Source: an uncultured Pseudomonadota bacterium (GTDB taxonomy: Bacteria > Pseudomonadota > Gammaproteobacteria > Ga0077536). From it: DNA of 64,000 bases. Under the pieces are notes generated by a model that made no database searches, was not told the origin of the DNA, and saw only the letters and a program-made list of their open reading frames with translations. Within the stretch, counting starts at the first letter, position 1. Each line of letters begins with the position of its first letter. Positions 19,047 through 29,061 of this stretch are shown here, in pieces. The position numbers and the translations under genes were made by a program. The DNA lies in assembly GCA_903825645.1 (NCBI GenBank), contig CAIKBL010000004.1, positions 24,706 to 88,705 of the forward strand, written 5' to 3'.

Positions 19047-22000
19047 GTGGGCCCGTCGGTCTTCAAACAGATCCAGCGCGTCGCGTGGCATGTCGTGGCG
19101 GCGAGCATCATCCTAACGGCGATCCTGAACAGCGGGCTGCGCCTACTCATACCTCGCCTCGCCGCAGATCCCGCGCGTGCAGCGGCCTGGCTTAGCGAAA
19201 TCGCGGGGCTACCGGTGTCGATTTCCGGCATCAATACCGGCTGGTATCGCGGGCTGCCGAGGGTCATCTTCCGGGATATCGGCGTCCATGCCGAATTGGG
19301 TGGTCCTGAAATCATGCACATCGGTGAGGTCGATGGAAGATTCGATGTGCTAACAAGTCTCTTAACCGGACAATTCCGGATGAAGGAACTGGCGCTCCAT
19401 GGCCTCTCAGTGGGCATAACGCGCCGATTGGATGGCACCTTCGTCGTCGAGCACCTCCCGATGGACGATCCGCGACTCCTGCGCTGGGCATTAGCTCAAC
19501 CGAGCCTTCGCGTCACCGAAGTGGAACTTCAATTACGCGATGAGCAGGCGCGTTTCAACCCGACCCGGCTTGCGCACGTGGATGTGACAATCCATCCTGT
19601 CGGCGACACCCTCCTGATGGAGGGTCACGCGGGCATGGTCGCCGCGATCGGGGCCGGGCTCGACTTTCGAGTGCGAATGCCGCGCCGGGCAACGCCTATG
19701 CAGCCACTGGACATTGATCTTGTCGGACAGGGCGTCGATCTCCGTGCCTTGCTGGTCGAAATCCACGCCGCTCCCCCTGCTCTCGAAGGCCTGCGTGCAG
19801 ATCTCCGACTTAGCGTGACCGATGCGATGTCAGCGCAGGCCCGAATAGCTTTCGAGGCAAGCCGGATCGACGTCCATACCTCGGGAGAAATGTCGACAGA
19901 TCAACGCCCGACAGCACTCGCGCTGCGCGGCATCGCGCGTGGCAACGCCGGGTTGTTTGACGTCCAGTTGGTCAATTTCGCAGCGGGCGCGGGCCGTGAC
20001 GAAACTATTGACTGGCGGGGTCGGGTGGCCGCCGACGCCACGCCGCGAACGATCATCAGCGCCGATCGCGTCCCGCTCGCCCTGCTGCCCCTGTTAAAAC
20101 CCTGGTTAGCCACCCCCGCAACGATCAACCCGTTCCCGCTCGCCGACTTGGGCGCAAGCGGAACGCTAACTCATTTCGTGTTAGGCCTAAAGGGCAGTGA
20201 TCTGTCGGCCGGGTTCTTTGCGGCAGGCGATCTGCATGGGATCAGCTTGACCAAAACCGCGCCGGACATGCGTCTAGAGGGGTTATCTGCCCGCTTCGCC
20301 CTCAGTCACCACGGCGGCGCGCTTCGCTTCGAACAGGCCGATTTCGCGTTCGCTTACCCAGCACGCCTACAGGAGACACTGAGGCTTGCTGGCGTTGATG
20401 GGGGGGTCCGCTGGGATCAGAACCCTTCCGGAGAAAGGAAAGTGTGGACAGACCTAGCCGGGTTTATGAACACGCTGCCGATGGAAATGGTCGGCTCACT
20501 GCGTCGGTCGACCGGCGCACCGGCAACGGTGGATCTCGACGTACATCTCGGCACAGGAGATCTCAGCCGCCTCCACACACTGGTTCCGCTCGGTATTATG
20601 CGTGCCCGCGGTGATGAATGGCTTCGAACCGCGTTTCCGCAGGGGATCCTCATGGGTGGCGATCTGTCCCTTCACGGCCCGCTCGCCGAATTTCCCTTCG
20701 CCCATAACGAAGGCCGTTTCAAGGCTGAATTCGCTGTCGAAGATGTTCTACTTGTTTATGCGGCCGGCTGGCCGCATGCCCGCGACGTAAGCGGCGTCGT
20801 GAAGTTCGACAAACAGCATCTGTCGGCCTCGCTGACACAGGGCAAGCTGCTCGATTCGTCCCTCAAAACGGGCGTTATGGCGATTTCGGACTACCTCGCA
20901 CCGGACCGGACGCTCTCCACAAAGCTACTTTTCCGCACCACCCAGCCAGACGTGATGCGCGCGCTGCAGGAAAGTCCGTTGATCAAAAAACCACTCGCTC
21001 AACTTGGAGATCTGACGATCACCGGGCCGATTGACCTGACCCTTGACCTCGGTTTCGGGTTGTTTCCCGGCGGCACCAGAACCGTGCAGGGCTCGATAGC
21101 GTTCACGGACAACCTAGCGCACTCCACCCGACGAGCCATGACCCTGGAACATCTCAACGGCCAGTTCCAGTTTACACAGACCGACTGGCACATGACCGAT
21201 ATGATGGCGTTGTTGGGTACGCAACACGTCGCGGTAAACGCCCGTGGCCATCTGGGCGAAATGGCGGCTCCCCCAACAGTGGAACTGACCGGCACCAGCG
21301 ATGCCGCTCAAATCCTCGGACAGCTGCGGCAATATGCGCCAAGCGCCTACCGCTGGCTGGCCAACAACGGACGATTAGCGATACTGGAGGGCGCTATCGA
21401 CTGGCGAGTACGAATCGAGACCGCCGCGGATAGTTCACACGCTGACCGCATCCTGACCTTTGAATCCAATCTCGCCGGCCTACGGATCGGACTTCCTGCG
21501 CCGCTCGGCAAAACAGCGTCAGATCTAAAACGCTTGCAATTTGCGGTGCCGCTTGCGGAAGCCGGACCCCGGATCCTACAGCTCCGCTATGGTGAGCAAC
21601 TGGCACTGGCCATCCAGAGCGACGCGGTCGCCGGGGAAGGCGCCGGTCTTCAACGACTAGAAGCTATCTTTGGTGGAGGACAGGAAACGCCGACACTCTC
21701 GCACCCCGGGATCTATCTGCACGGTCATTTTGGACGACTACCCCTCGGAGACTGGGCCACTTTCCTGCAGGAGAACAGCGCCGCGGGGTCGCAGCTACCG
21801 GTCTCCTTTGCGTTCGATATCGATGCGTTGCAGGTGCTCGGCCAGGAATTCGCGCAGACCACTGTCCAGGGGCAGCGCGATGTGCTCGCTTGGCGGATCC
21901 GGCTCGACAACCCCCAGGTGGCCGGACAAATCACGGTACCTCGCCTCGCAGACAGCGCGCCAATTACGCTTGATCTCGATCGATTATGGCTTAATTCCGT

Positions 22001-22853
22001 GAGTGCCAGCGAGCGCGAAAGACTGCCCAATCCCCGCACAATTCCCGCACTCGCCATCGCTTGTGCTTCGTTCCGTTACAACACGCTCGAACTGGGCCAG
22101 GCGTCTCTCGCGACACGCCACGACGCGGAGGGCCTACGCCTTAATTCCCTCATTTTTCAGGGGCCAGACTTCCAAATACGAGCAGACGGCAACTGGTTTC
22201 TCCGTAGCAATGTGCACACCTCCCAGTTCAATATCCACCTAGCCGGCGCCTCGCTCGGCAAGGTTCTGACCCATTTCGGTTATAACGCGAGCGGCATCAG
22301 CGGGGGACAGACGGCGATCGACATTGAGGCTACTTGGCCGGGCACGCCGGGGGAATTTACCCTCGATCGACTGAATGGGCGGTTCGGATTGCATGTGCAG
22401 CGCGGCCGACTACTCGATCTAGAACCAGGGAGCGGACGTCTGTTCGGCTTGTTGAGCTTGCAAATGTTGCCGCGTCGGCTTTCTCTCGATTTCGGCGATC
22501 TGTTTCATAAGGGCTACAGCTTCGATCACATTGAGGGCCAGTTCGCGCTCGAAAACGGTAATGCCTACACCAACAGCCTGCTCATGGAAGGGCCCGCCTC
22601 GCGTGTCGAAGTCACCGGACGCACCGGGCTGGCGAGTCATGATTATGATCAACGCGCCACCGTGACCCCGTCGCTGTCGAGCAGCATACCGATCGCGAGT
22701 GCCCTGTTCGGCCCAGCCGGTATCGGCGTCGGCGCGGCGATCTACCTCGGTGGGAAGGTCTTTAAAGGGATCCCCAGAGAGGTCGATCGAATGTTGCAGA
22801 AACACTATGCGATCACCGGCCCTTGGACGCAGCCCAAGATAGAGGCCCTTTGA
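19047..22853 (+). CDS. yhdP: YhdP family AsmA-like phospholipid transport protein
   Basis: 1268 residues, the usual size of the TIGR02099/YhdP family. One N-terminal membrane helix (about residues 9-30, VVAASIILTAILNSGLRLLI) anchors a very long periplasmic beta-rich body. By family knowledge YhdP, with TamB and YdbH, bridges the envelope and moves phospholipids to the outer membrane. The C-terminal AsmA-like part contains LFGLLSLQMLPRRLSLDF and YAITGPWTQPKIE. It begins two bases after rng and its TGA abuts the next gene, so rng-yhdP-nudJ-mnmA probably form one operon. Start codon is GTG. Confidence 0.93.
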   Translation: MGPSVFKQIQRVAWHVVAASIILTAILNSGLRLLIPRLAADPARAAAWLSEIAGLPVSISGINTGWYRGLPRVIFRDIGVHAELGGPEIMHIGEVDGRFDVLTSLLTGQFRMKELALHGLSVGITRRLDGTFVVEHLPMDDPRLLRWALAQPSLRVTEVELQLRDEQARFNPTRLAHVDVTIHPVGDTLLMEGHAGMVAAIGAGLDFRVRMPRRATPMQPLDIDLVGQGVDLRALLVEIHAAPPALEGLRADLRLSVTDAMSAQARIAFEASRIDVHTSGEMSTDQRPTALALRGIARGNAGLFDVQLVNFAAGAGRDETIDWRGRVAADATPRTIISADRVPLALLPLLKPWLATPATINPFPLADLGASGTLTHFVLGLKGSDLSAGFFAAGDLHGISLTKTAPDMRLEGLSARFALSHHGGALRFEQADFAFAYPARLQETLRLAGVDGGVRWDQNPSGERKVWTDLAGFMNTLPMEMVGSLRRSTGAPATVDLDVHLGTGDLSRLHTLVPLGIMRARGDEWLRTAFPQGILMGGDLSLHGPLAEFPFAHNEGRFKAEFAVEDVLLVYAAGWPHARDVSGVVKFDKQHLSASLTQGKLLDSSLKTGVMAISDYLAPDRTLSTKLLFRTTQPDVMRALQESPLIKKPLAQLGDLTITGPIDLTLDLGFGLFPGGTRTVQGSIAFTDNLAHSTRRAMTLEHLNGQFQFTQTDWHMTDMMALLGTQHVAVNARGHLGEMAAPPTVELTGTSDAAQILGQLRQYAPSAYRWLANNGRLAILEGAIDWRVRIETAADSSHADRILTFESNLAGLRIGLPAPLGKTASDLKRLQFAVPLAEAGPRILQLRYGEQLALAIQSDAVAGEGAGLQRLEAIFGGGQETPTLSHPGIYLHGHFGRLPLGDWATFLQENSAAGSQLPVSFAFDIDALQVLGQEFAQTTVQGQRDVLAWRIRLDNPQVAGQITVPRLADSAPITLDLDRLWLNSVSASERERLPNPRTIPALAIACASFRYNTLELGQASLATRHDAEGLRLNSLIFQGPDFQIRADGNWFLRSNVHTSQFNIHLAGASLGKVLTHFGYNASGISGGQTAIDIEATWPGTPGEFTLDRLNGRFGLHVQRGRLLDLEPGSGRLFGLLSLQMLPRRLSLDFGDLFHKGYSFDHIEGQFALENGNAYTNSLLMEGPASRVEVTGRTGLASHDYDQRATVTPSLSSSIPIASALFGPAGIGVGAAIYLGGKVFKGIPREVDRMLQKHYAITGPWTQPKIEAL

Positions 22854-22871
22854 ATGCAAGGAGCAAGTTTA

Positions 22872-23342
22872 ATGCAGAACGAAACCAGCGAACTCTGGAG
22901 ACCCAATACGGTCGTGGCGTGCATACTGGAGCGCGACGGGCGATTTTTGCTCGTGGAAGAAATGGCACAGGGGCGCGCCGTGTACAACCAGCCAGCAGGG
23001 CACCTCGATCCGGGTGAAACCTTGCTCCAGGCGGCTCGTCGCGAGACGCTGGAAGAAAGTGCTTGGCATGTCGAACCCGAGGGATTGGTCGGCATCTACC
23101 TGATTGAACCGGTGGATGCCGGCGTAACCTTCGTGCGATTCTGCTTTCACGGAAGGTTGATCCGACACGATCCGACTTTATCACTCGACAAGGAAATTAT
23201 TCGCACCGTCTGGCTGTCTCGGGATGAACTCGCCGCCGAGCCGAATAAACACCGTAGTCCGCTGGTGCTGCGGTGTATCGATGATTACCTCGCGGGCCAG
23301 CGTTATCCCCTGACGATCATCAATGACTTCCGGTTTGGCTGA
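22872..23342 (+). CDS. nudJ: NudJ-type Nudix hydrolase
   Basis: 156-residue pyrophosphatase. The Nudix box is complete: GHLDPGETLLQAARRETLEES (G-x5-E-x7-RE-x2-EE pattern). The family dephosphorylates thiamine pyrophosphate intermediates and nucleotides. AAGGAG (22859-22864) is correctly spaced before the ATG at 22872, so the ATG at 22854, which abuts the yhdP stop, is less likely. The 3' end overlaps mnmA by 20 bases. NudJ next to MnmA is a common proteobacterial pairing. Confidence 0.93.
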   Translation: MQNETSELWRPNTVVACILERDGRFLLVEEMAQGRAVYNQPAGHLDPGETLLQAARRETLEESAWHVEPEGLVGIYLIEPVDAGVTFVRFCFHGRLIRHDPTLSLDKEIIRTVWLSRDELAAEPNKHRSPLVLRCIDDYLAGQRYPLTIINDFRFG

Positions 23343-24438
23343 ATACGCCCCACCAGGCACACCGGTGGTCGTCGCGCTCTCGGGCGGCGTCGATTCCTCT
23401 GTGACCGCAGCGCGTCTGCAGGAAGCGGGCTGCAGCGTCTCCGCCATTTTCATGAAGAACTGGAACGAGCCGAACCCGGACGGACACTGCCGCTGGGAAG
23501 CAGATGTGGCCGATGCATTGGAGGTCTGCGATCGACTCAACATCCCGCTCAACACGGTCGACCTGTCACAGGCGTACTGGGATGGCGTATTCGCAGATTT
23601 TCTGCGCGAATACGCGCGTGGCCGCACCCCCAACCCGGATGTGCTCTGCAACAGGGAAGTTAAATTCAAGGCGTTTCTGGCCCATGCCCGTGCCTTAGGC
23701 GGCGCATTTGTGGCGACGGGACATTACGCGCGCATCACCCGGGAGGCAGACCGTTATGCGTTACTGAAGGGCGTAGACGCCGGCAAGGATCAGAGCTACT
23801 TCCTTTACACGCTCGGGCAAGCAGAGCTGGCAGCGAGCCTTTTCCCCATCGGCGACCTGCCAAAATCGGAAGTTCGTCAGCGCGCACGCGCGCTCGGTCT
23901 GGTAACCCATGACAAGAAGGACAGTACAGGGATCTGCTTCATCGGCGAGCAGCGCTTCCGAACCTTTCTCGCCCACTATCTACCCGCCCAACCAGGGATT
24001 ATTCGCGCGCTTGATGGCCGGGTACTGGGGGAACATCAGGGGGTCGTCTATTACACGCTGGGACAACGGGAAGGTCTGAAGATTGGCGGGGTGAGGGGCG
24101 CGCAGGAGGGCCCTTGGTATGTCGCCGAGAAAAATGTCACTGCGAATGAATTGCACGTCGTGCAGGGTCATGAGCACCCCGCCCTGCTGAGCCGCACACT
24201 GGAAGCCGATTCCCTCAGTTGGATTGCAGGCGAAGCGCCACCCGCGCCGTTTGCGTGTCGCGCCAAGACGCGTTATCGACAACCGGATCAGGATTGTATC
24301 GTCACGGCGCTCACCGGCGGCCGTTGCAGGGTCACCTTTGCGCACCCGCAGCGCGCTGTAACCCCCGGACAATCCGTGGTTTTTTACCTCGGAGATCGTT
24401 GTCTCGGCGGCGGCATCATCGACTGTACGGGCCGTTAA
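23323..24438 (+). CDS. mnmA: tRNA-specific 2-thiouridylase MnmA
   Basis: Adds the 2-thio group to U34 of tRNA-Lys, -Glu and -Gln. 371 residues. PP-loop ALSGGVDSSV (18-27). The catalytic cysteines lie in NPDVLCNREVKF and in DSTGICFIGE. The C-terminal beta-barrel ends with PGQSVVFYLGDRCLGGGII. Start ATG at 23323 lies within the last codons of nudJ. Last gene of the rng operon; 132 bases separate it from acnA. Confidence 0.97.
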   Translation: MTSGLAEYAPPGTPVVVALSGGVDSSVTAARLQEAGCSVSAIFMKNWNEPNPDGHCRWEADVADALEVCDRLNIPLNTVDLSQAYWDGVFADFLREYARGRTPNPDVLCNREVKFKAFLAHARALGGAFVATGHYARITREADRYALLKGVDAGKDQSYFLYTLGQAELAASLFPIGDLPKSEVRQRARALGLVTHDKKDSTGICFIGEQRFRTFLAHYLPAQPGIIRALDGRVLGEHQGVVYYTLGQREGLKIGGVRGAQEGPWYVAEKNVTANELHVVQGHEHPALLSRTLEADSLSWIAGEAPPAPFACRAKTRYRQPDQDCIVTALTGGRCRVTFAHPQRAVTPGQSVVFYLGDRCLGGGIIDCTGR

Positions 24439-24570
24439 GCCCGAAACGCCCTGAACACTCGCGAACGCCCCAGCCTCTCGGCCCACGCCAATGCGCAATC
24501 CACTACAACAAGCGCTCGACTTTGCCGATAATACCCGCCTTACCACTTCTCCCCAGACCACGGAGTCCCG

Positions 24571-27228
24571 ATGACCAACAGCTTCAATGCGCGCGCCACG
24601 CTCAATGTGGACAACAAGGATTACCAGTACTTCAGCCTGAAGGCGCTTGAGGGTCAGTTCAAACTGGCGCGCCTGCCCTACGCCTACAAGATTCTGCTCG
24701 AGAATTTGTTACGGCACGAAGACGGCAAAAACACAACGCGCGCTGACATCGAAGCCCTCGCCGGCGCTGATCTAAAAAAGCTGCCCGCCAAGGATATCAA
24801 TTTCACACCGGCACGCGTGATCCTTCAGGACTTCACGGGGGTGCCGTGCGTAGTAGACCTGGCAGCGATGCGCGATGCTATCAAAAAGCTTGGCGGTGAT
24901 GCGGCCAAGGTAAATCCGCTGTGTCCCGTAGAGCTCGTCATTGACCACTCCGTGATGATTGACCACTACGGCACGAAGGCCGCGCTCGACCTGAACGCCC
25001 AGATCGAATTTCAGCGCAACGAAGAGCGCTACACCTTCCTACGCTGGGGACAAGAAGCGCTGAAAAACTTCAAAGCTGTGCCACCTGATACCGGCATCGT
25101 CCATCAGGTCAATATCGAATACTTAGCGCGGGTCGTCTTCGAAAATAATGGCCTCTTGTATCCTGACAGCTGCTTCGGTACGGATAGCCATACAACCATG
25201 GTCAATGGGATTGGTGTGCTGGGCTGGGGTGTCGGTGGTATCGAAGCGGAAGCCGCCATGCTGGGACAGCCATCTTCAATGATGATCCCGGAGGTCATCG
25301 GCGTCCGTGTCACCGGCAAACTCGCCGAGGGCGCCACGGCGACCGACTTGGTGTTGACCGTGACAGAAATGCTGCGGACACGCGGCGTGGTTGAGAAATT
25401 TGTCGAATTCTTCGGCCCGGGTCTCGCGAACCTTTCCGCGTCTGATCGGAACACGATTGCTAACATGGGGCCTGAATACGGCGCGACCTGCGGCATCTTC
25501 CCCATCGACGAAGAGACTTTGAACTACCTTCGTCTCACGGGACGTAGCGAAGCGCAGATCGCCATCGTCAAGGCCTACGCCCAAGCCCAAGATATGTGGT
25601 GGACACTCGACATGCCGGAGGCGGAATACACCGATGTACTCGCCCTCGACCTTGGCGCCATCAAGCCTTCGCTGGCCGGCCCCAAGCGCCCACAGGACCG
25701 CGTGTTGCTGACCGATGTCAAAGCCAATTTCCGCAAGGCTTTTGAAGCAGAGCAGAAAATGCGTCCCTCAGCGGGCGCGACCGCCGTGACGGATCGCGGT
25801 CATACTTTCGAACTCAAGGACGGTGCAGTCGTCATCGCCGCCATCACCTCCTGCACGAATACGTCGAACCCGAGCGTGCTTATCGCAGCCGGTCTGCTCG
25901 CCCGCAAGGCGCGCGTGCTGGGTTTGAAGACCCAACCCTGGGTCAAAACCTCACTTGCCCCGGGTTCAAAGGCCGTAACTGAATACCTCGCCAAGGCCGG
26001 ACTGATCGAAGATCTGGAAAGCATGGGATTCCACGTCGTGGCTTATGGTTGCACAACCTGCATCGGTAATTCGGGCCCCTTGAATGAACCGATTGGTAAG
26101 GCCATTCAAGACAGCAAGCTCAGTGTCTCGGCTGTACTATCCGGCAACCGAAATTTCGAGGGTCGGGTTCATCAGGATGTTCGCATGAACTATTTGGCGT
26201 CACCGCCGTTGGTGGTGGCCTATGCGATCGCGGGCAGTACCGATCTCGATCTGGCGAACGATCCCCTCGGCAAGGGTAACCACGGACAGGATGTCTACCT
26301 CCGCGATATCTGGCCGAGCAATGCCGAGATCCAACAGGTCGTCACACAGGCGGTGACGGCGGAGCTGTTCAAAAAGAGCTATAGCGACGTCTTGAAGGGC
26401 GATGCACGTTGGCAGAGTATCAAAGTCACCAAATCAGAAACTTACAACTGGGATAGCAACAGCACCTATATCCAGAACCCACCGTATTTCGAAGGGATGA
26501 CCATGGTCCCGCCCGGGATCCAGCCCATCAAAGGCGCACGCGTCCTCGCGGTGCTGGGCGATTCCATCACCACTGACCATATCAGTCCGGCGGGCGACAT
26601 CAAGGTGGACGGACCTGCCGGCAAATACCTCGCCGACAGAGGGGTCGCCAAAAGTGATTTCAACAGTTTCGGCTCGCGGCGCGGCAATCATGAAATCATG
26701 ATGCGTGGCACCTTCGCTAACACGCGGATCAAGAATGTCATGACACCGGGTGTGGAAGGTGGCGTTTCCCGTTACATGAACGGCAGTGCCGGTCCAGTCG
26801 AGGCGATCTACGATGTCGCGATGAAGTACGCGGCGCAGCGCACACCACTGGTAGTGCTCGCCGGGAAGGAATACGGGACGGGTTCGAGTCGTGACTGGGC
26901 AGCGAAGGGAACCATCCTGCTGGGCGTCAAGGCGGTGATCTCGGAAAGTTTTGAGCGAATTCACCGTGCCAACTTAGTCGGCATGGGCGTCCTACCGCTC
27001 AACTTCGTCGACGGCGAAAGCGCCGCGTCTTTGGGTCTTGATGGTACCGAGGTTATCGACTTTGATGGGCTGCGCGAAGGCGCCACGGAGCTGGCGGTCA
27101 CGGCCAAGAAAACGAATGGCGCGATCATCAACTTCAAAACGAAAGTGCGCATCAATACCCCGGTTGAATGGGACTATTACGCGCACGGCGGCGTACTGCA
27201 GTATATGCTGCGCCAGATGGCGAGCTGA
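24571..27228 (+). CDS. acnA: Aconitate hydratase A
   Basis: TCA-cycle isomerisation of citrate to isocitrate with a [4Fe-4S] cluster. 885 residues, typical of the AcnA/IRP1 type. Cluster ligands are Cys428 ([10 protein letters not shown]) and Cys494/Cys497 ([12 protein letters not shown]). The swivel domain contains [18 protein letters not shown] and [16 protein letters not shown]. Its own upstream region is 132 bases and a strong terminator follows 24 bases after the stop, so it is probably monocistronic. Confidence 0.98.
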   Translation: MTNSFNARATLNVDNKDYQYFSLKALEGQFKLARLPYAYKILLENLLRHEDGKNTTRADIEALAGADLKKLPAKDINFTPARVILQDFTGVPCVVDLAAMRDAIKKLGGDAAKVNPLCPVELVIDHSVMIDHYGTKAALDLNAQIEFQRNEERYTFLRWGQEALKNFKAVPPDTGIVHQVNIEYLARVVFENNGLLYPDSCFGTDSHTTMVNGIGVLGWGVGGIEAEAAMLGQPSSMMIPEVIGVRVTGKLAEGATATDLVLTVTEMLRTRGVVEKFVEFFGPGLANLSASDRNTIANMGPEYGATCGIFPIDEETLNYLRLTGRSEAQIAIVKAYAQAQDMWWTLDMPEAEYTDVLALDLGAIKPSLAGPKRPQDRVLLTDVKANFRKAFEAEQKMRPSAGATAVTDRGHTFELKDGAVVIAAITSCTNTSNPSVLIAAGLLARKARVLGLKTQPWVKTSLAPGSKAVTEYLAKAGLIEDLESMGFHVVAYGCTTCIGNSGPLNEPIGKAIQDSKLSVSAVLSGNRNFEGRVHQDVRMNYLASPPLVVAYAIAGSTDLDLANDPLGKGNHGQDVYLRDIWPSNAEIQQVVTQAVTAELFKKSYSDVLKGDARWQSIKVTKSETYNWDSNSTYIQNPPYFEGMTMVPPGIQPIKGARVLAVLGDSITTDHISPAGDIKVDGPAGKYLADRGVAKSDFNSFGSRRGNHEIMMRGTFANTRIKNVMTPGVEGGVSRYMNGSAGPVEAIYDVAMKYAAQRTPLVVLAGKEYGTGSSRDWAAKGTILLGVKAVISESFERIHRANLVGMGVLPLNFVDGESAASLGLDGTEVIDFDGLREGATELAVTAKKTNGAIINFKTKVRINTPVEWDYYAHGGVLQYMLRQMAS

Positions 27229-27251
27229 GCACGCACCCGCTGCCGCAAACG

Positions 27252-27281
27252 AAAAAAGCCCGACGTGCGTCGGGCTTTTTT
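27252..27281. terminator. Strong bidirectional intrinsic terminator after acnA
   Basis: A perfect 13-bp stem: AAAAAAGCCCGAC (27252-27264), loop GTGC, GTCGGGCTTTTTT (27269-27281). It has a GC core with an A run before and a T run after, so it works in both directions. It ends acnA transcription. Confidence 0.95.
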
Positions 27282-27333
27282 CTTCTGGATACCCTTTGCA
27301 TCGAAATGCCCGCGCCGCGCCGGAAACCACGCC

Positions 27334-27585
27334 ATGGACTCTGATCTATTCGACAGCCTGAAGGCACTTGGCATCCCGCTGCCTTCACCGGCCTATCTGG
27401 TGGCTTCCGTCATTTTCAGTTTCATAGGGTACATCGTCTACAAACGCGGCAAAAAAGACACGCTGCCGCGTCTGAAATGGACCGGTGTCGTGCTCATGGT
27501 CTATCCGGGTCTGATCGATGATTTAGGCCTCATGGTCACCTGCGGGGTCGCTCTGAGCGCACTCGCCTACCACTTCAGAAAGTAA
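27334..27585 (+). CDS. Small membrane protein, function unknown
   Basis: 83 residues with two likely membrane segments (about 20-36, YLVASVIFSFIGYIVY, and about 47-75, WTGVVLMVYPGL plus LMVTCGVALSALAYHF). The positively charged KRGKKDTLPRLKW loop joins them. It resembles short conserved gammaproteobacterial inner-membrane proteins. The ATG at 27334 is chosen; an in-frame ATG at 27265 would lie inside the acnA terminator. Confidence 0.75.
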   Translation: MDSDLFDSLKALGIPLPSPAYLVASVIFSFIGYIVYKRGKKDTLPRLKWTGVVLMVYPGLIDDLGLMVTCGVALSALAYHFRK

Positions 27586-27637
27586 TGCGCGGTACCCGCC
27601 GGATGAGCATCGCCGCATTCAAACCTGGGAACTCGTC

Positions 27638-28903
27638 TTGACGGCGTCTGCGCCACCGCGCGTGGATCCGACCATTCCCGCACGACCGGCCGCCATGCGC
27701 TTCATCATGCTGGCCGTCCTCATCGACATGGTGTCTATCGGCATCATCGTGCCCGTGCTGCCCTCACTCCTCGGCAGTTTCACGATCGACCGCACCGCAC
27801 AGGCCTGGTGGTACGGGGTCATGGCCTTCGCCTTCAGCCTCGCTAATTTCATCGGCGCCCCGGTGCTCGGCGCCCTATCCGATCGCTTTGGCCGTCGCCG
27901 CATCATGCTCCTGGGCTTCTGCGGACTAGGATTCAATTTTTTCGCCATGGCGCTGGCCCCTAGCCTTTGGTTCCTCATCGGCGTCCGGATGGTGGGTGGG
28001 GCCCTTCAGGCTAATGTGGCCATTGCTAACGCCTATGTTGCCGACATCTCGACACCGGCCGACCGGGCACGGCGCTTCGGTCAGCTCGGCGCGATGTTTG
28101 GGATCGGATTCATGTTGGGTCCGGTACTCGGTGGAGTACTCGGCGACATCAATCTCCGCCTACCCTTTTTCGTGGCGGGCGGATTCGCCTTATTGAACCT
28201 GCTTTACGGGATCCTGGTACTCCCAGAGTCACTGCCACTAGAACACCGCCGGACTGTCTCCCTACGGGGTGCGCACCCTCTCGCGGCGCTCCGTCGCCTC
28301 TCGGCGTTGACCGGAATTGGTCAGCTGCTGTGGGTGATCGGACTCAGCAACCTCGCGACCTTTGCTATGTATACGAATTGGGTTATGTACACCGGCTTCC
28401 GTTTTGGTTGGGGCCCACAGGAGAATGGCTGGTCACTATGTGCGATCGGGGCTATGTCGACCCTCGTTCAAGGTTTTCTGCTAACACCGCTGCTGCGGCG
28501 CTTTGGCGCCCGTTCGCTTGCATTAGCGGGGCTCGCCTCCGGTGCCCTCGGTTATCTCGGCTGGGGACTCGCGACCAACGGCTGGATGATTTTTCTCATT
28601 ATCAGCTGCAACCTGTTGAGCTGGACGGTGACGGCCTCAATCCAAAGCATCGTGTCGAACGCAGCAGACGCACGTGCACAGGGCGGCACCATGGGCGCGC
28701 TATCCTCGCTCACAAGCCTGATGGCTGTCCTGGGGCCCGTCTGTGGCGCACCGCTCATGGCGATGGTTTCGCATTTTCCTGCGCATGACTGGCGCATCGG
28801 CACCCCCATGTTCTTCTGTGCACTGCTGCAATTTGGCGCATTACTGATCGCGATTCGTCATTTCACCCGCACCGACGATAGACAAACCCTACCCGACCCG
28901 TGA
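27638..28903 (+). CDS. MFS transporter, TetA/multidrug-resistance type
   Basis: 421 residues with about 12 predicted membrane helices. Signatures of the drug:H+ antiporter class include the first-helix region MLAVLIDMVSIGIIVPVLP and, between helices 2 and 3, GALSDRFGRRRIMLLG. The motif-C-like segment GIGFMLGPVLGG is also present. Substrate unknown; the tet-like family includes tetracycline and other drug exporters. Start is TTG at 27638; an in-frame ATG at 27695 is also possible. A perfect 8-bp hairpin overlaps its stop. Confidence 0.85.
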   Translation: MTASAPPRVDPTIPARPAAMRFIMLAVLIDMVSIGIIVPVLPSLLGSFTIDRTAQAWWYGVMAFAFSLANFIGAPVLGALSDRFGRRRIMLLGFCGLGFNFFAMALAPSLWFLIGVRMVGGALQANVAIANAYVADISTPADRARRFGQLGAMFGIGFMLGPVLGGVLGDINLRLPFFVAGGFALLNLLYGILVLPESLPLEHRRTVSLRGAHPLAALRRLSALTGIGQLLWVIGLSNLATFAMYTNWVMYTGFRFGWGPQENGWSLCAIGAMSTLVQGFLLTPLLRRFGARSLALAGLASGALGYLGWGLATNGWMIFLIISCNLLSWTVTASIQSIVSNAADARAQGGTMGALSSLTSLMAVLGPVCGAPLMAMVSHFPAHDWRIGTPMFFCALLQFGALLIAIRHFTRTDDRQTLPDP

Positions 28904-28929
28904 AGGTCCGGCCCGGCGTTACGGACCTT
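28903..28929. terminator. Hairpin at the end of the TetA-like MFS gene
   Basis: AAGGTCCG (28903-28910) and CGGACCTT (28922-28929) with an 11-base loop form a perfect stem beginning at the last base of the stop codon. No T run follows, so a Rho-assisted or mRNA-stabilising role is possible. Confidence 0.5.
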
Positions 28930-29061
28930 CCTGATCCTTCGCGCGTGCGCTCGACGGCGGTGGCTCTATACCTATGCTGCACTGCGAATGGTTGCACAGC
29001 ATGGGCGTCACCTTTAAGGTAACCGTGCGCCCATCACCCGCTTAAAATTGGGAACCTTGCC

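Noticed and set aside
24219..24650. 143-codon frame bridging mnmA and acnA
   Set aside because: Overlaps the conserved C-terminus of MnmA and the start of AcnA in another frame.
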